This document shows, one piece after another, positions 47,544-56,536 of a DNA stretch of 64,000 bases (position 1 is the stretch's first letter; the number at the start of each line of letters is the position of its first letter). The stretch is taken from NCBI RefSeq assembly GCF_020443565.1, contig NZ_JAIZZN010000005.1, positions 1 to 64,000 on the forward strand. The letters run 5' to 3'. Both the position numbers and the translations under genes were made by a program. This DNA is from Clostridium sp. CS001. Lineage in GTDB: Bacteria; Bacillota; Clostridia; Clostridiales; Clostridiaceae. The notes beneath the pieces are model-generated. The model ran no database searches and had not been told where the DNA came from. It saw nothing but the letters and a program-made list of their open reading frames with translations.

Positions 47544-47648
47544 TGCAAACCCTCCAGTTACAAGACATCTTAAAAATAACTAGAAAACTATCTAGCATGT
47601 TTTTAAGATATCTAATATTAAATTTGACCTTTGATTATATCTAAACGT

Positions 47649-47679
47649 AAAAACCTGTGAAATTAATTTCACAGGTTTT
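47649..47679 (-). terminator. Terminator of the tRNA-Trp gene
   Basis: AAAACCTGTGAAATT and its complement form a perfect stem with almost no loop, followed on the minus strand by TTTTTA. It lies only a few bases after the encoded CCA end. Confidence 0.85.
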
Positions 47680-47682
47680 GTT

Positions 47683-47758
47683 TGGCAGGGGTAGTAGGAC
47701 TCGAACCTACAACCAATGGTTTTGGAGACCACTACTCTACCAATTGAGCCATACCCCT
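47683..47758 (-). tRNA. tRNA-Trp (anticodon CCA)
   Basis: The 76-nt minus-strand sequence folds as a full cloverleaf: acceptor AGGGGTA/TACCCCT, D-arm with GGCTCAATTGGTAGAG, anticodon loop CTCCAAA giving CCA, T-arm with GTTCGAACC. The discriminator is G and the CCA end is encoded. It is a single isolated tRNA gene, followed directly by a terminator. Confidence 0.97.
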
Positions 47759-47824
47759 TTATTACATTCATATTGTAACATGTTATCTTTAAAGATGCAA
47801 GTATTTTTTTATCTTTTTAATTTA

Positions 47825-47872
47825 TTAAGAAACATGGCAAATATATCTTGTATCACTTCCCATGTTTCTTAA
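47825..47872. other. Hairpin near tRNA-Trp without a T run
   Basis: TTAAGAAACATGG (47825-47837) pairs with CCATGTTTCTTAA (47860-47872), a perfect 13-bp stem with a 22-nt loop. On the minus strand it is followed by an A-rich stretch, not T, so it is not a normal terminator for that strand. Its role is not clear. Confidence 0.45.
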
Positions 47873-47889
47873 TCTAGCTTAGTATATCT

Positions 47890-47919
47890 AAATCATCACC
47901 TACGGTGCTGCAATATTAA
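47890..47919 (-). repeat. Dispersed hairpin repeat, copy B
   Basis: It matches copy A at 27 of 30 positions. On the minus strand it contains GCAGCACCGTAGGTG followed by ATGATTT. The hairpin is CACC-GTA-GGTG here versus CATC-GCA-GATG in copy A, so a T-A pair becomes C-G with pairing kept. It lies 106 nt past the CBS-protein stop, next to the inverted repeat at 47917-48023. Confidence 0.7.
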
Positions 47920-48023
47920 CGACTTCAGAAGGAAATTTAAACTTCTACTTTAGTTTTTTATTTGTTATAAAGTGTAATGCCCATTTATAGAAATTGGCCA
48001 CTTACCTTCTGAAATGTCGTTAA
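47917..48023. repeat. 107-bp element with inverted ends after the CBS-protein gene
   Basis: TTAACGACTTCAGAAGG (47917-47933) is inverted as CCTTCTGAAATGTCGTTAA (48005-48023), two 8-bp blocks with a small bulge. The inner 70 bp have no ORF. One end abuts the CBS-gene stop and the other abuts repeat copy B. It may be a structured 3' UTR or a tiny mobile-element remnant. Confidence 0.6.
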
Positions 48024-48024
48024 G

Positions 48025-48645
48025 CTATTGAACTTTAAAACCCGCTGCTTTTACTTTTACAACAATATCATCAAAATTATCAGTATCAAGTCTTACAATA
48101 ATTTCTTTAACATCAGTAACACTTTTCGGATCTACAATTACAAAGCTAATTATATCACCTTTATTTTCAGTTATTATCTTTGTAAGTTTAGAAACTTGTC
48201 CTTGAATATCATAAGCTATAACAGCTAATCGCTTGCCTTTGTTAAGACCAAACAGTTCAGTGAATTGATGGAATATAGCATGATGTGTAACTATTCCCTT
48301 AAACTCACCAATGTTATCCACTACAGCAACAAATGAAACATTTTTTGTTTCCAAAAAGTGTGCTGCTTCTTCTACTTCCTGCATTGGATTAATAATTGGG
48401 ACATCAGTTCTCATTACATTTTCAACTACAAAGTCAGATAATAAACATTTCTTATCAACGCATTTTTCATAATAATAAGTATAAATTCTTTCTTTTGAAA
48501 TTGTTCCATAGAATTTATTATCTTCAACTACAGGAATTGATAAGAAGTTATTCATATCCATAATTTCTAAAGCTCTACCTATAGTTACCTTTGGTGTTAC
48601 TGTAATTAATTTTTCTTTTGATAGCATCAAGTTATTAACAAACAT
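48025..48645 (-). CDS. CBS-pair protein with ACT-like C-terminal domain
   Basis: The 206-aa protein has two CBS motifs (about residues 8-60 and 78-130: TIGRALEIMDMNNFLSIPVV and EVEEAAHFLETKNVSFVAVV) which usually bind adenosine nucleotides. A C-terminal ACT-like domain follows (about 140-206: RLAVIAYDIQGQVSKLTKII) that may bind an amino acid. Such AcuB-like proteins are sensors or regulators without a known enzyme domain. An AAGGAGG site precedes the ATG. It is single, not in a clear operon. Confidence 0.85.
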   Translation of the reverse strand: MFVNNLMLSKEKLITVTPKVTIGRALEIMDMNNFLSIPVVEDNKFYGTISKERIYTYYYEKCVDKKCLLSDFVVENVMRTDVPIINPMQEVEEAAHFLETKNVSFVAVVDNIGEFKGIVTHHAIFHQFTELFGLNKGKRLAVIAYDIQGQVSKLTKIITENKGDIISFVIVDPKSVTDVKEIIVRLDTDNFDDIVVKVKAAGFKVQ

Positions 48646-48852
48646 TATATTCGCCTCCTTAATAAGGTATATATGTTATTATACCTCATCTTGTAATCTA
48701 AATACAATCAATTATCTACTACTTGATTTATAATTATTTACTATTCCATTCTAGCTTAATAGTATACAACAATTCTATATATTATAGGTAATCTCCATAT
48801 TGCCTTTTCTTTTTATATGTTTTAGGATAAAATATTTAGTGAGGTGAAACTT

Positions 48853-49311
48853 ATGGAATTAATAGTAACAACAGTTGATGAAACTTATAAAGTTGGAGAA
48901 CAATTAGGTGCACTTGTAAATCCAGGTGATATAATATGCTTAATTGGTGATTTAGGTACCGGAAAAACTCACTTAGCAAAGGGAATTGCAAAAGGATTAG
49001 GTATTGACGATCATATTACAAGTCCTACTTTTACAATTGTAAATGAATATACAGGCCGTTTAAAATTAAATCACTTTGATGTCTACAGGGTAAATGACCC
49101 TGATGAAATAGAAGCTATAGGCTTTGATGAGTATATATTTAGCAATGGAGTCAGCATTATTGAATGGGCAAATTATATTGAAGATTTGATTCCACCCGAA
49201 AACTTAACCATTACCATAGAGAAACTTCCTGATCTTTCAAATGATCACAGAAAAATTAGTTTTAAATATTCGAATAAAAGATATGATTATATAAAGGAGA
49301 TAAAACTATGA
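48853..49311 (+). CDS. tsaE: tRNA threonylcarbamoyladenosine synthesis ATPase TsaE
   Basis: TsaE is the small ATPase that powers the TsaB-TsaD complex. The 152-aa protein has the Walker A motif GDLGTGKTHLAKG, SPTFTIVNEY and the HFDVYRV and EWANYIEDLIP segments of the family. The ATG at 48853 fits GAGGTG 6 nt upstream; a GTG at 48844 overlaps that site. It starts the tsaE-tsaB-rimI operon, overlapping tsaB by 4 bp. tsaD is at 19.5 kb. Confidence 0.95.
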   Translation: MELIVTTVDETYKVGEQLGALVNPGDIICLIGDLGTGKTHLAKGIAKGLGIDDHITSPTFTIVNEYTGRLKLNHFDVYRVNDPDEIEAIGFDEYIFSNGVSIIEWANYIEDLIPPENLTITIEKLPDLSNDHRKISFKYSNKRYDYIKEIKL

Positions 49312-50021
49312 AGATCTTAAGTCTAGATTCTGCTACAGAATCAGCAACCTGTGCAATCCTTGATGATAACAGAATCCTTGGCGAAATAACTTTTAACTAT
49401 AAAAAACAACATTCTTTGGTGCTTATGCCTATGATTGATGAGTTATTTAACAACACAGGACTAAATATAAGTGATATTGATGGCTTTGTAGCCTCAAAGG
49501 GCCCCGGTTCCTTCACTGGCCTTAGAATAGGAATGTCCACTATTAAGGGTTTAAGCCAAGGCACGAAAAAACCTTTTGTAACTATATCCACATTAGATTC
49601 TTTAGCCTATAACTTAGCCTATACACCTGGAATTATCTGCCCAATACTAGATGCCTTAAGAGATAATGTTTATACAGCTTTGTATAATTTTGATAACTTC
49701 AAACTCACCCGCACTAGCGACTATATGAATATCTCAATAGACGAATTAATAAATATGCTTAAAGAGAAAAATTGCAATATTTCCTTTGTAGGAGATGGGA
49801 CTTTCAAGTTTAAAGAAAGACTTATGGATCATCTAAGTGGAATCAGTTTTGCTCCAGCACATTTAAATTTAGCTAAGGCTTCCTCCTTAGGAGAATTAGG
49901 GCTTAATCTCTTATCTAAAGGAATGGAAGATGATATTTATGCCAGCGTGCCAATTTATCTTAGAAAACCTCAAGCTGAGCGCGAATATGAGGAAAAGATG
50001 AGGCAAATGGAAAATGAGTAA
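49308..50021 (+). CDS. tsaB: tRNA threonylcarbamoyladenosine synthesis scaffold TsaB
   Basis: TsaB is an inactive TsaD homologue that forms the core of the t6A complex. The 237-aa protein has the ASKH start ILSLDSATESATCAIL and the KGPGSFTGLRIGMSTIKGL motif, and lacks the metal-binding histidines of TsaD. An AAGGAG site precedes the ATG. It overlaps tsaE by 4 bp and rimI by 8 bp, indicating tight translational coupling. Confidence 0.95.
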   Translation: MKILSLDSATESATCAILDDNRILGEITFNYKKQHSLVLMPMIDELFNNTGLNISDIDGFVASKGPGSFTGLRIGMSTIKGLSQGTKKPFVTISTLDSLAYNLAYTPGIICPILDALRDNVYTALYNFDNFKLTRTSDYMNISIDELINMLKEKNCNISFVGDGTFKFKERLMDHLSGISFAPAHLNLAKASSLGELGLNLLSKGMEDDIYASVPIYLRKPQAEREYEEKMRQMENE

Positions 50022-50463
50022 CGATTTTAAAATTTACCCTATGGATAAGTCATCTATTAATTCAATACAGAATATTAGCGAATTAAGTTTCCCCATTTCC
50101 TGGAGCATTGAATCACTTGAAAGTGAGCTTGATAACAAGTTTGCTAAGTATGTTGTATTAAAAAATGGTAATTCTATAATTGGTTATGGAGGCATGTGGG
50201 TAATTATAGACGAGGCCCATATTACTAATGTTGCAGTTCACCCTGATGCTCGCGGTGTTGGTGCTGGAGACATGATAGTTGAAGCCCTGTTTAGAATTTG
50301 CAGAAAACATAAAGTTACAGGAATAACCTTAGAGGTTCGGAGTTCGAATTTTGTGGCTATAAATCTATATGAAAAACATGGATTTGAAAAAGAATGCATC
50401 AGACCTCATTATTATGAAGATAACCAAGAAGATGCAGTGATTATGTGGAATAGGAACCTATAA
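50014..50463 (+). CDS. rimI: Ribosomal protein S18 alanine N-acetyltransferase RimI
   Basis: RimI acetylates the N-terminus of ribosomal protein S18 (or related targets). The 149-aa single GNAT domain has VAVHPDARGVGAGDMIVEAL as its acetyl-CoA site and the SSNFVAINLYEKHGF ending typical of RimI. It overlaps the end of tsaB by 8 bp. This tsaE-tsaB-rimI order is common in Firmicutes, which supports the name over other GNAT functions. A terminator follows. Confidence 0.9.
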   Translation: MSNDFKIYPMDKSSINSIQNISELSFPISWSIESLESELDNKFAKYVVLKNGNSIIGYGGMWVIIDEAHITNVAVHPDARGVGAGDMIVEALFRICRKHKVTGITLEVRSSNFVAINLYEKHGFEKECIRPHYYEDNQEDAVIMWNRNL

Positions 50464-50474
50464 AAGGCCAGCAA

Positions 50475-50502
50475 AAAAGGCTAGCATTTCTGCTAGTCTT
50501 TT
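50475..50502. terminator. Terminator between rimI and ribU
   Basis: AAAAGGCTAGCA and TGCTAGTCTTTT pair with a 4-nt loop, between convergent genes. Confidence 0.85.
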
Positions 50503-50521
50503 GTATTAATTGCAAGTTTTT

Positions 50522-51142
50522 CTAATTGTTGCTTTCATGTTTTAGTTTCATGTGTTCTTTATGAAGTACGGGAGATACTCTCTTATATAAAGCTAATGTT
50601 AATATAGATACTATCAATCCTTTAAGTAAATTAAATGGAATAATAGACCAAAGAATAAATGAATTCAAATCTACAATGTTAGGATTTAATGCTGTTCCCA
50701 TTTTTACAACAACAGTTACAGGGAAACTTAAAACTTTTTCGTATAATGGAAGAACAACATATATATTTAATATTCCTGCAAAGATAGACATTACAATTGA
50801 ACCTATTAATAAGGCAACAATTGCTCCATTTTTGCTTTTTCTAATCTTATATACATATCCAGCTACGTATACTAAACATCCTCCAACTAAAAAGTTTGCA
50901 AGTTCTCCAACGAAAGCTGTTTTTCCTGCTAGCATTCCGTGCAATATGTTTTTAAACAGTTCAATAATAACTCCTGCTACTGGTCCTAATGCAAAGGCTC
51001 CTAGAAGCGCCGGTAAGTCGCTGACATCAATTTTTAGAAAATCTGGAAATATCGGCAATGGTAATTCAATGTACATTAAAAGAAAAGCCATAACAGATAA
51101 AAGTGAAATTTTGATTAGTTTAACAAGTTTTTCGTCTCTCAT
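50522..51142 (-). CDS. ribU: Riboflavin ECF transporter substrate-binding component RibU
   Basis: RibU is the S-component that captures riboflavin for an energy-coupling-factor transporter. The 206-aa protein has six hydrophobic segments and the family pattern YIELPLPIFPDFLKIDVSDLPALLGAFALGP and HGMLAGKTAFVGELANFLVG (quoted in part). It is the first gene behind an FMN riboswitch, which confirms the flavin role. The ECF ATPase and T subunits are not nearby and are probably shared. A run of GGGGG precedes the ATG. Confidence 0.95.
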   Translation of the reverse strand: MRDEKLVKLIKISLLSVMAFLLMYIELPLPIFPDFLKIDVSDLPALLGAFALGPVAGVIIELFKNILHGMLAGKTAFVGELANFLVGGCLVYVAGYVYKIRKSKNGAIVALLIGSIVMSIFAGILNIYVVLPLYEKVLSFPVTVVVKMGTALNPNIVDLNSFILWSIIPFNLLKGLIVSILTLALYKRVSPVLHKEHMKLKHESNN

Positions 51143-51184
51143 TTTTATACCCCCTAATTGAATATACCTTCTAGGGATGGATAT

Positions 51185-51215
51185 AATAAAAACCCCAACA
51201 TAGAACTATGTCAGG
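51185..51215 (-). terminator. FMN-riboswitch expression-platform terminator
   Basis: On the minus strand CCCTGACATAG and CTATGTTGGGG pair with one mismatch and a 2-nt loop, followed by TTTTTAT. It lies between the FMN aptamer and ribU. Confidence 0.88.
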
Positions 51216-51233
51216 GCAAATTCACATATATCT

Positions 51234-51340
51234 CATCTTCTTTCATCCAGACTATACTGTCGGCTTCGGAATCAAACCGAATCTGCCTTACGGCTCGCGG
51301 GCTTTACCGCCGGTGGGGAAATTCGCCCCGCCCTGAAGAT
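51234..51340 (-). promoter_or_regulatory. FMN riboswitch (RFN element) upstream of ribU
   Basis: The minus strand carries the RFN core in order: ATCTTCAGGGCGGGG, the CCCCACCGGCGGTAAAGCCCGCGAGCC segment (in part), GATTCGGTTTGATTCCGAAGCCGACAGT and GTCTGGATGAAAGAAGAT, with a closing P1 helix ATCTTC/GAAGAT. When FMN is present the terminator would form and lower ribU expression. Confidence 0.97.
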
Positions 51341-51366
51341 TATCAAATTTTTATTTTTACAACTTA

Positions 51367-51395
51367 ATTATACATGCCTTTGGTCAAAAAAACAA
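51367..51395 (-). promoter_or_regulatory. Promoter of the FMN riboswitch-ribU transcript
   Basis: On the minus strand TTGTTT (51390-51395) lies 17 bp before a perfect TATAAT (51367-51372), directly upstream of the RFN element and right after the tex stop codon. Confidence 0.65.
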
Positions 51396-51403
51396 CATAT
51401 TAA

Positions 51404-53566
51404 TTATTGATTTTTCATTGATAGCGATATTCTTTTTCTTTTCTCATCAACTTCCAATACACTAACCTCAACTATATCTCCAACCTTTACTACATCTAAT
51501 GGATGTTTTACAAATCTATCCGATAACTGACTTATATGTACAAGCCCATCTTGATGAACTCCGATATCAACAAAAGCTCCAAAATCAGATACATTTCTTA
51601 CAGTTCCCATAAGTTTCATTCCTGGTTTAAGATGAGACATATCAACTACACCTGTTTTTAATATAGGTTTAGGTAATTCTTCTCTTGGGTCTCTACCAGG
51701 TTTTTTAATTTCCTTAATAATATCCTTTAGTGTTGGTACCCCAATCTCCAACTCTTCAGCCAAGGTATTTATATTAAAGTTACTCATTCTTTCATCAATA
51801 TCCTTAAAGTTTAAAGATTTAAGTTCATCTTTTGAATACTTTAAAAAATCCAATAATTTTTTTGTAGCTACATAGGACTCAGGATGAATTGAAGTATTAT
51901 CTAAAAATTCCTTACTTTCCATAACTCTTAAAAATCCTGCACATTGCTCGTAGGCCTTTGCGCCTAATCTTTTTACTTTTAATAGTTCTTTTCTAGATAT
52001 AAACTTACCATTTTCTTCTCTATAAGCTACAATATTTTGAGCTATAGATGGATTTATACCAGATATATAAGATAACAAAGAAGACGTTGCAATATTAAGG
52101 TCTACCCCTACAGCATTAACGCAGTCTTCAACTACTCCTTTTAAAGATTCATCAAGCTTTTTAGGTGCAACGTCATGTTGATATTGGCCAACCCCTATAG
52201 CCTTAGGATCAATTTTTACAAGCTCTGCTAAAGGATCTTGAAGTCTTCGACCGATAGAAATAGCTCCCCTTATTGATACATCTATGTCTGGATACTCTTT
52301 AGATGCAAGTTCTGATGCTGAATATACAGATGCCCCCGCTTCTGAAACTATAACATAATACAAATCCTTTGAGCATTCAGCTTTAAGCTCTTTAATTATC
52401 TGCGCTAAAATTTCTTCGGACTCACGACTTGCTGTTCCATTACCTAAGGATATTACTTCTACATTATGTTTACTTACTAAATCTTTTATAATACCAATAG
52501 ACTTTTGAACTCCATCCTTACTTCCTGCAGTAGCATATACTGTAGCTATGTCTAAGAGTTTACCAGTCTCATCAAGTACCGCTATTTTACACCCTGTTCT
52601 AAATCCTGGGTCAAATCCAAGTACTACCTTTCCTTTTATAGGCGATTGCATTAAAAGGGCTTTTAAGTTTGCCTTAAAGATTTCAATAGCTCCTATTTCA
52701 CCTTTTTCTGTTAACGAAGATCTCATTTCTCTTTCAATTGAAGGGAAGATAAGTCTTTTTACAGTGTCTATTATACTTGCCTCTATATACTTATCAGTTT
52801 CATTATTTCCTTTTAAACATTTACCTCTTAAATATTCAACTATCTTATCATTATCTGCTTTTACTTTTACAGAAAGTACTTTACTATTTTCGCCCCTATT
52901 TATAGCAAGAATTCTGTGTGGGGGAATAGATTTTATACCTTCCTTATACTCATAGTACATTTCAAATGGCGTAGTATCATCGCTGCTACCCTTAGTTTCT
53001 ATACTCCCTTGGCTATAAACTAATGCTCTAATCCATTTTCTATAATCGGCTTCATCTGAAATCATCTCGCTTATAATGTCTTGTGCGCCTTGGAATGCCT
53101 CCAAATCGCTATTTACTTCTTTTTCCTCACTTATAAATTGCTTAACATATTCATTTATATCGCCTTTAAACTCTCCACTAAAGATAATTTCAGCAAGTGG
53201 CTTCAATCCCTTTTCTACTGCAATTGTAGCTTTAGTTCTTTTTTTGGGCTTAAAGGGTCTATATATATCCTCAATCTCTGTAAGCGTCTCGCATTTTTCT
53301 ATTGATTTCTCTATTTCTTCTGTTAGTTTCTCCTGCTCTCCAATAAGACGTATAACATCCGCTTTTCTTTCCTCTAAGTTTCTAAGATATATTAGCCTCT
53401 CTGTAAAGTTTCTAAGTATAATATCATCAAGTCCACCAGTTCTCTCTTTTCTATATCTAGCTATGAAAGGCACTGTGTTACCTTCATCTAACAACTCAAT
53501 TACACTTTGTGACTGTTCTTTAGTTATTCCAAATTCTTTAATTAACCTACTCTCTATATTTCCCAT
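51404..53566 (-). CDS. tex: Tex transcription accessory protein (S1 RNA-binding)
   Basis: Tex is a nucleic-acid-binding protein with a YqgF-like fold, helix-hairpin-helix units and an S1 domain, linked to transcription and stress. The 720-aa length is standard. Visible parts are NTVPFIARYRKERTGGLDD near the start, the VLGFDPGFRTGCKIAVLD YqgF core, GVGQYQHDVAPKKLDE, SLLSYISGINPSIAQNIVAYREENGKF (in part) and the C-terminal S1 domain with GTVRNVSDFGAFVDIGVHQDGLVHIS. It has no operon partner here. Confidence 0.95.
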   Translation of the reverse strand: MGNIESRLIKEFGITKEQSQSVIELLDEGNTVPFIARYRKERTGGLDDIILRNFTERLIYLRNLEERKADVIRLIGEQEKLTEEIEKSIEKCETLTEIEDIYRPFKPKKRTKATIAVEKGLKPLAEIIFSGEFKGDINEYVKQFISEEKEVNSDLEAFQGAQDIISEMISDEADYRKWIRALVYSQGSIETKGSSDDTTPFEMYYEYKEGIKSIPPHRILAINRGENSKVLSVKVKADNDKIVEYLRGKCLKGNNETDKYIEASIIDTVKRLIFPSIEREMRSSLTEKGEIGAIEIFKANLKALLMQSPIKGKVVLGFDPGFRTGCKIAVLDETGKLLDIATVYATAGSKDGVQKSIGIIKDLVSKHNVEVISLGNGTASRESEEILAQIIKELKAECSKDLYYVIVSEAGASVYSASELASKEYPDIDVSIRGAISIGRRLQDPLAELVKIDPKAIGVGQYQHDVAPKKLDESLKGVVEDCVNAVGVDLNIATSSLLSYISGINPSIAQNIVAYREENGKFISRKELLKVKRLGAKAYEQCAGFLRVMESKEFLDNTSIHPESYVATKKLLDFLKYSKDELKSLNFKDIDERMSNFNINTLAEELEIGVPTLKDIIKEIKKPGRDPREELPKPILKTGVVDMSHLKPGMKLMGTVRNVSDFGAFVDIGVHQDGLVHISQLSDRFVKHPLDVVKVGDIVEVSVLEVDEKRKRISLSMKNQ

Positions 53567-53760
53567 GTTTTTTAGCTATTCCTCATAGCACATCGAAACA
53601 AATAACCACCAACTACGTTAATTTGTTTATATCTGCATAAATAGCCAACCCTCCTCACAAATTTATATTTTAATTTAATTGTCTAATTTACATATTTAAT
53701 CATACCCATAATTATATACTCATATCTATATAAAATATAGTAAGTATTAGGAGTCGTTAT

Positions 53761-55107
53761 ATGAAAAAAATAATCTATACATGTTTTCTAGCTCTTTTCA
53801 TCTTATTGTTTATTTATAGTTCCCATGTATATTATACCCTATATACATTCAATCCTACAAATGTATACCAAAATATAAAGTATATCTCTTCGGACCAATT
53901 TAAAGGCAGGCTACCTGGAACTTTAGAAAATCAAGAAATTGCTACTTATATCAATACTGAGTTTAAACGCAGCGGCTTAACTCCTTATAAGGGAACAGAA
54001 TTTCAAAACTTTAAAGTGATGTATCCAAAGAAGATTTCAAAGACCCCCTTCTTAAAAGTATCAGATGTGGAAGGAAATGTTGTAAAAAATTTTGTTTATA
54101 ACAAGGATTTTAAAGAAGATATGTTAAACTTTAAAGTCAATGAACTAAATTTCAGCAAAAGTAATATTACGAAGGTAAAAAGTGACCACATTGATGTCAG
54201 CACTGCCGAAGGTCTCTTTCTGTTTTTTGTTCCTTGTAAAAATGATTTATCCTTTAGAAGTTCCTTTATTTCGGATGCAAATTATAATATGTATATAATG
54301 GTTACCAATGAGACACTTGTAAAGCTTAAAGAATTCATGGATATGAACTACTCCGTTGATTGTTTTATTCCTTTTGAAGTTTCCGAGGCAAGTATAAATA
54401 ACGTTATGGGCTATTTAGAAGGTAGCGATACCTCTATTCCACCAATAATTGTTTCTGCACACTTTGACCATATTGGCACGGATTTAAATGGCACTATTTA
54501 TAATGGTGCACTAGATAATGCATCTGGGCTTTCCTTTATGCTGGAAATGAGCAAGTATTTAACTTCTCTTGGCAAACCTTTCCGAAGTATTCTTTTTATA
54601 GGCTTTAATGCAGAAGAGTTCGGATGTTTAGGTTCAAAAGCATTTATTTCAGAATACAAAGATTATATAAAGGATAGTAAAGTTTTTAATTTTGACATGA
54701 TTGGTGGAGATATCGGTGTTCCACTATGCATAATGGGAGGAAAAAAAGACACTGATAAAACCCCCCTAATAAAATCAGTTTCAAGTACCTGCAAAACAGA
54801 AAAGATCTTCTTCAATTACCTTTTTGAAGATGCCAGTGACCATGAAGGTTTCAGAAAGCAAAACATCGATGCTATAACTTTCTGTGACAATGATGTAAGT
54901 CGAATACACACTCCAAAGGACACTTTTGAACATATTAATTTAGAGTCTATTGAAAGATGCTATACCGTAGCCTCTGAGGAACTTGTAAAATCCTCCTTTA
55001 AAGGTAGCTTTATTATTATAAATTATAAAGAATGCTTTGTGATTTCTATCCTTGGAATTTTAATATTTACTTTACTTTATAAAAAAAAATACAAAACTAA
55101 GCTTTAA
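53761..55107 (+). CDS. M28-family zinc peptidase, membrane-anchored
   Basis: The 448-aa protein has an N-terminal signal anchor (about residues 4-24), an extracellular M28 aminopeptidase domain (about 40-410) and a C-terminal hydrophobic segment (about 425-441) before a basic tail. Zinc ligands are visible in VSAHFDHIG (His, Asp), GALDNASG (Asp), GFNAEEFGCLGS (catalytic Glu pair) and NFDMIGG (Asp), with a final DASDHEGFR. It probably works outside the membrane on peptides. An AGGAG site precedes the ATG. Not part of an operon. Confidence 0.9.
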   Translation: MKKIIYTCFLALFILLFIYSSHVYYTLYTFNPTNVYQNIKYISSDQFKGRLPGTLENQEIATYINTEFKRSGLTPYKGTEFQNFKVMYPKKISKTPFLKVSDVEGNVVKNFVYNKDFKEDMLNFKVNELNFSKSNITKVKSDHIDVSTAEGLFLFFVPCKNDLSFRSSFISDANYNMYIMVTNETLVKLKEFMDMNYSVDCFIPFEVSEASINNVMGYLEGSDTSIPPIIVSAHFDHIGTDLNGTIYNGALDNASGLSFMLEMSKYLTSLGKPFRSILFIGFNAEEFGCLGSKAFISEYKDYIKDSKVFNFDMIGGDIGVPLCIMGGKKDTDKTPLIKSVSSTCKTEKIFFNYLFEDASDHEGFRKQNIDAITFCDNDVSRIHTPKDTFEHINLESIERCYTVASEELVKSSFKGSFIIINYKECFVISILGILIFTLLYKKKYKTKL

Positions 55108-55108
55108 A

Positions 55109-55150
55109 AATGGTGTGTTTTGAAAGGGCTAACTTTCAGAACACACCATT
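55109..55150. terminator. Bidirectional terminator after the M28 peptidase gene
   Basis: AATGGTGTGTTTTGAAAG pairs with CTTTCAGAACACACCATT (one mismatch) across a 6-nt loop, in the gap between convergent genes. Confidence 0.9.
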
Positions 55151-55160
55151 AAAACAATGC

Positions 55161-56513
55161 TCAACTATTATTTAAAGTTTTCTTATAAAATATAAAAAAT
55201 GAACTACTAGTTACAATAACAGCTATAATGTCTGCTATAGGCTCTGCCAATAAAGTGGCAAATAATTTATCTTCAAAAAAGTTTGGAAGAATAAATATAA
55301 GTGGTATTAATAAAATAACTTTTCTTAACAAGGCAAGAAGCGTTGATATTCTCGCCTGTCCTAAGGCTAAAAAACATTGCTGACAAGCTATTTGAGCCCC
55401 AAATATAGATATACCTACAAAGTAAATTCTAATACTCCAAACTGCCATAGCTGTAAGATCTGGATCGCTAGTGAATACAGATACAAAAATTTGTGGGAAC
55501 AACATTAAAATACTTGTCATAATGACTGTATAGGAAACACAGCAGGTGAAAAGTAATTTAAAGGTAGCTTTTACCCTATGTAAGTTTTTAGCTCCGTAAT
55601 TATAACTTATTATAGGTTGAGCTCCTTGGGTTAATCCTGATAGTGGAAGAAATATTATTTGCATTATACTAGCTAATATTGTCATGGCACCTACTGCTAT
55701 ATCTCCACCATAAGCTTGAAGTTTTGTATTTAGAGATATTAAAACTAAACTTTCAGTAGATTGCATAATGAAGGGTGATACTCCTAAACTTATAATTGGA
55801 ATAAGAACTCTAGCTTTAGGTACTAAAAACTTCTTACGTATTTTTAGGGTTGTCTTCTTTCCAAATAGAAATTTCAAAACCCAAATAGCTGAAACCATTT
55901 GTGCTATTATTGTTGCCAAAGCAGCTCCTTGAACTCCCATGTCAAATACAAAAATTAGTATTGGGTCAAGCACTATATTTATTACTGCACCGATTATTAC
56001 AGTACACATACTTATTTTTGTGAAGCCTTGGGTATTTAAAAATACATTCATTCCTAAAGCTAATTGAACAAAAACTGTTCCAATTAAGTACAAGGTTATG
56101 TAATCTCTTGCATATGCAATGGTTTGCTCGCTAGCACCAAACGCCCAAAGAATTGGGTCTTTAAAAACCATGAATATCAGGGTTAAAGTAAGCCCCGTAA
56201 TAATAAGCATAGAAAAGCTATTGCTCATTATTTCTTCAGCAGCTTCATTTTTCTTTTCACCCATTTTCATAGCAGCAAGTGGTGCTCCACCCATACCAAT
56301 CAAAGCACTGAAGGCTGATATTACAAGAATTATAGGAAATGATACCCCAACTCCCGCCATTGCAAGCTCACCACTTGGAAGCCTACCTATAAATACTCTG
56401 TCTACAATATTGTAGGAAACATTTACTAGTTGAGCTATGATACAAGGCAACGCTAGTTTAAATAATAACTTCCCAATTTTACTGTTTTCAAATTCTGAAC
56501 TTATTGAACTCAT
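55161..56513 (-). CDS. MATE-family efflux transporter (MepA-like)
   Basis: The 450-aa protein has twelve predicted membrane segments and MATE motifs: LVNVSYNIVDRVFIGRLP, GMGGAPLAAMKMGEKKNEAAEEI, GLTQGAQPIISYNYGAKNL and GAQIACQQCFLALGQARIS (partly quoted). It resembles the MepA/DinF-side subgroup more than the other MATE here (23578-24951). An AAGGAG site precedes the ATG. It follows the iron-sulfur protein by 23 bp on the same strand and may share a transcript with it. Substrate unknown. Confidence 0.9.
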   Translation of the reverse strand: MSSISSEFENSKIGKLLFKLALPCIIAQLVNVSYNIVDRVFIGRLPSGELAMAGVGVSFPIILVISAFSALIGMGGAPLAAMKMGEKKNEAAEEIMSNSFSMLIITGLTLTLIFMVFKDPILWAFGASEQTIAYARDYITLYLIGTVFVQLALGMNVFLNTQGFTKISMCTVIIGAVINIVLDPILIFVFDMGVQGAALATIIAQMVSAIWVLKFLFGKKTTLKIRKKFLVPKARVLIPIISLGVSPFIMQSTESLVLISLNTKLQAYGGDIAVGAMTILASIMQIIFLPLSGLTQGAQPIISYNYGAKNLHRVKATFKLLFTCCVSYTVIMTSILMLFPQIFVSVFTSDPDLTAMAVWSIRIYFVGISIFGAQIACQQCFLALGQARISTLLALLRKVILLIPLIFILPNFFEDKLFATLLAEPIADIIAVIVTSSSFFIFYKKTLNNS

Positions 56514-56536
56514 AAAAAACTCCTTACTTTCTCACC

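Noticed and set aside
47825-47872. 13-bp hairpin read as a terminator for the CBS-protein gene
   Set aside because: On the minus strand it is followed by A-rich, not T-rich, sequence; kept only as an unexplained hairpin.
48844-48852. GTG start for tsaE nine bases upstream of the chosen ATG
   Set aside because: The GTG is part of the GAGGTG ribosome site, so translation from the ATG at 48853 is more likely. The same reasoning moved the starts of the lipoprotein, SulP, nth and tandem MarR genes.
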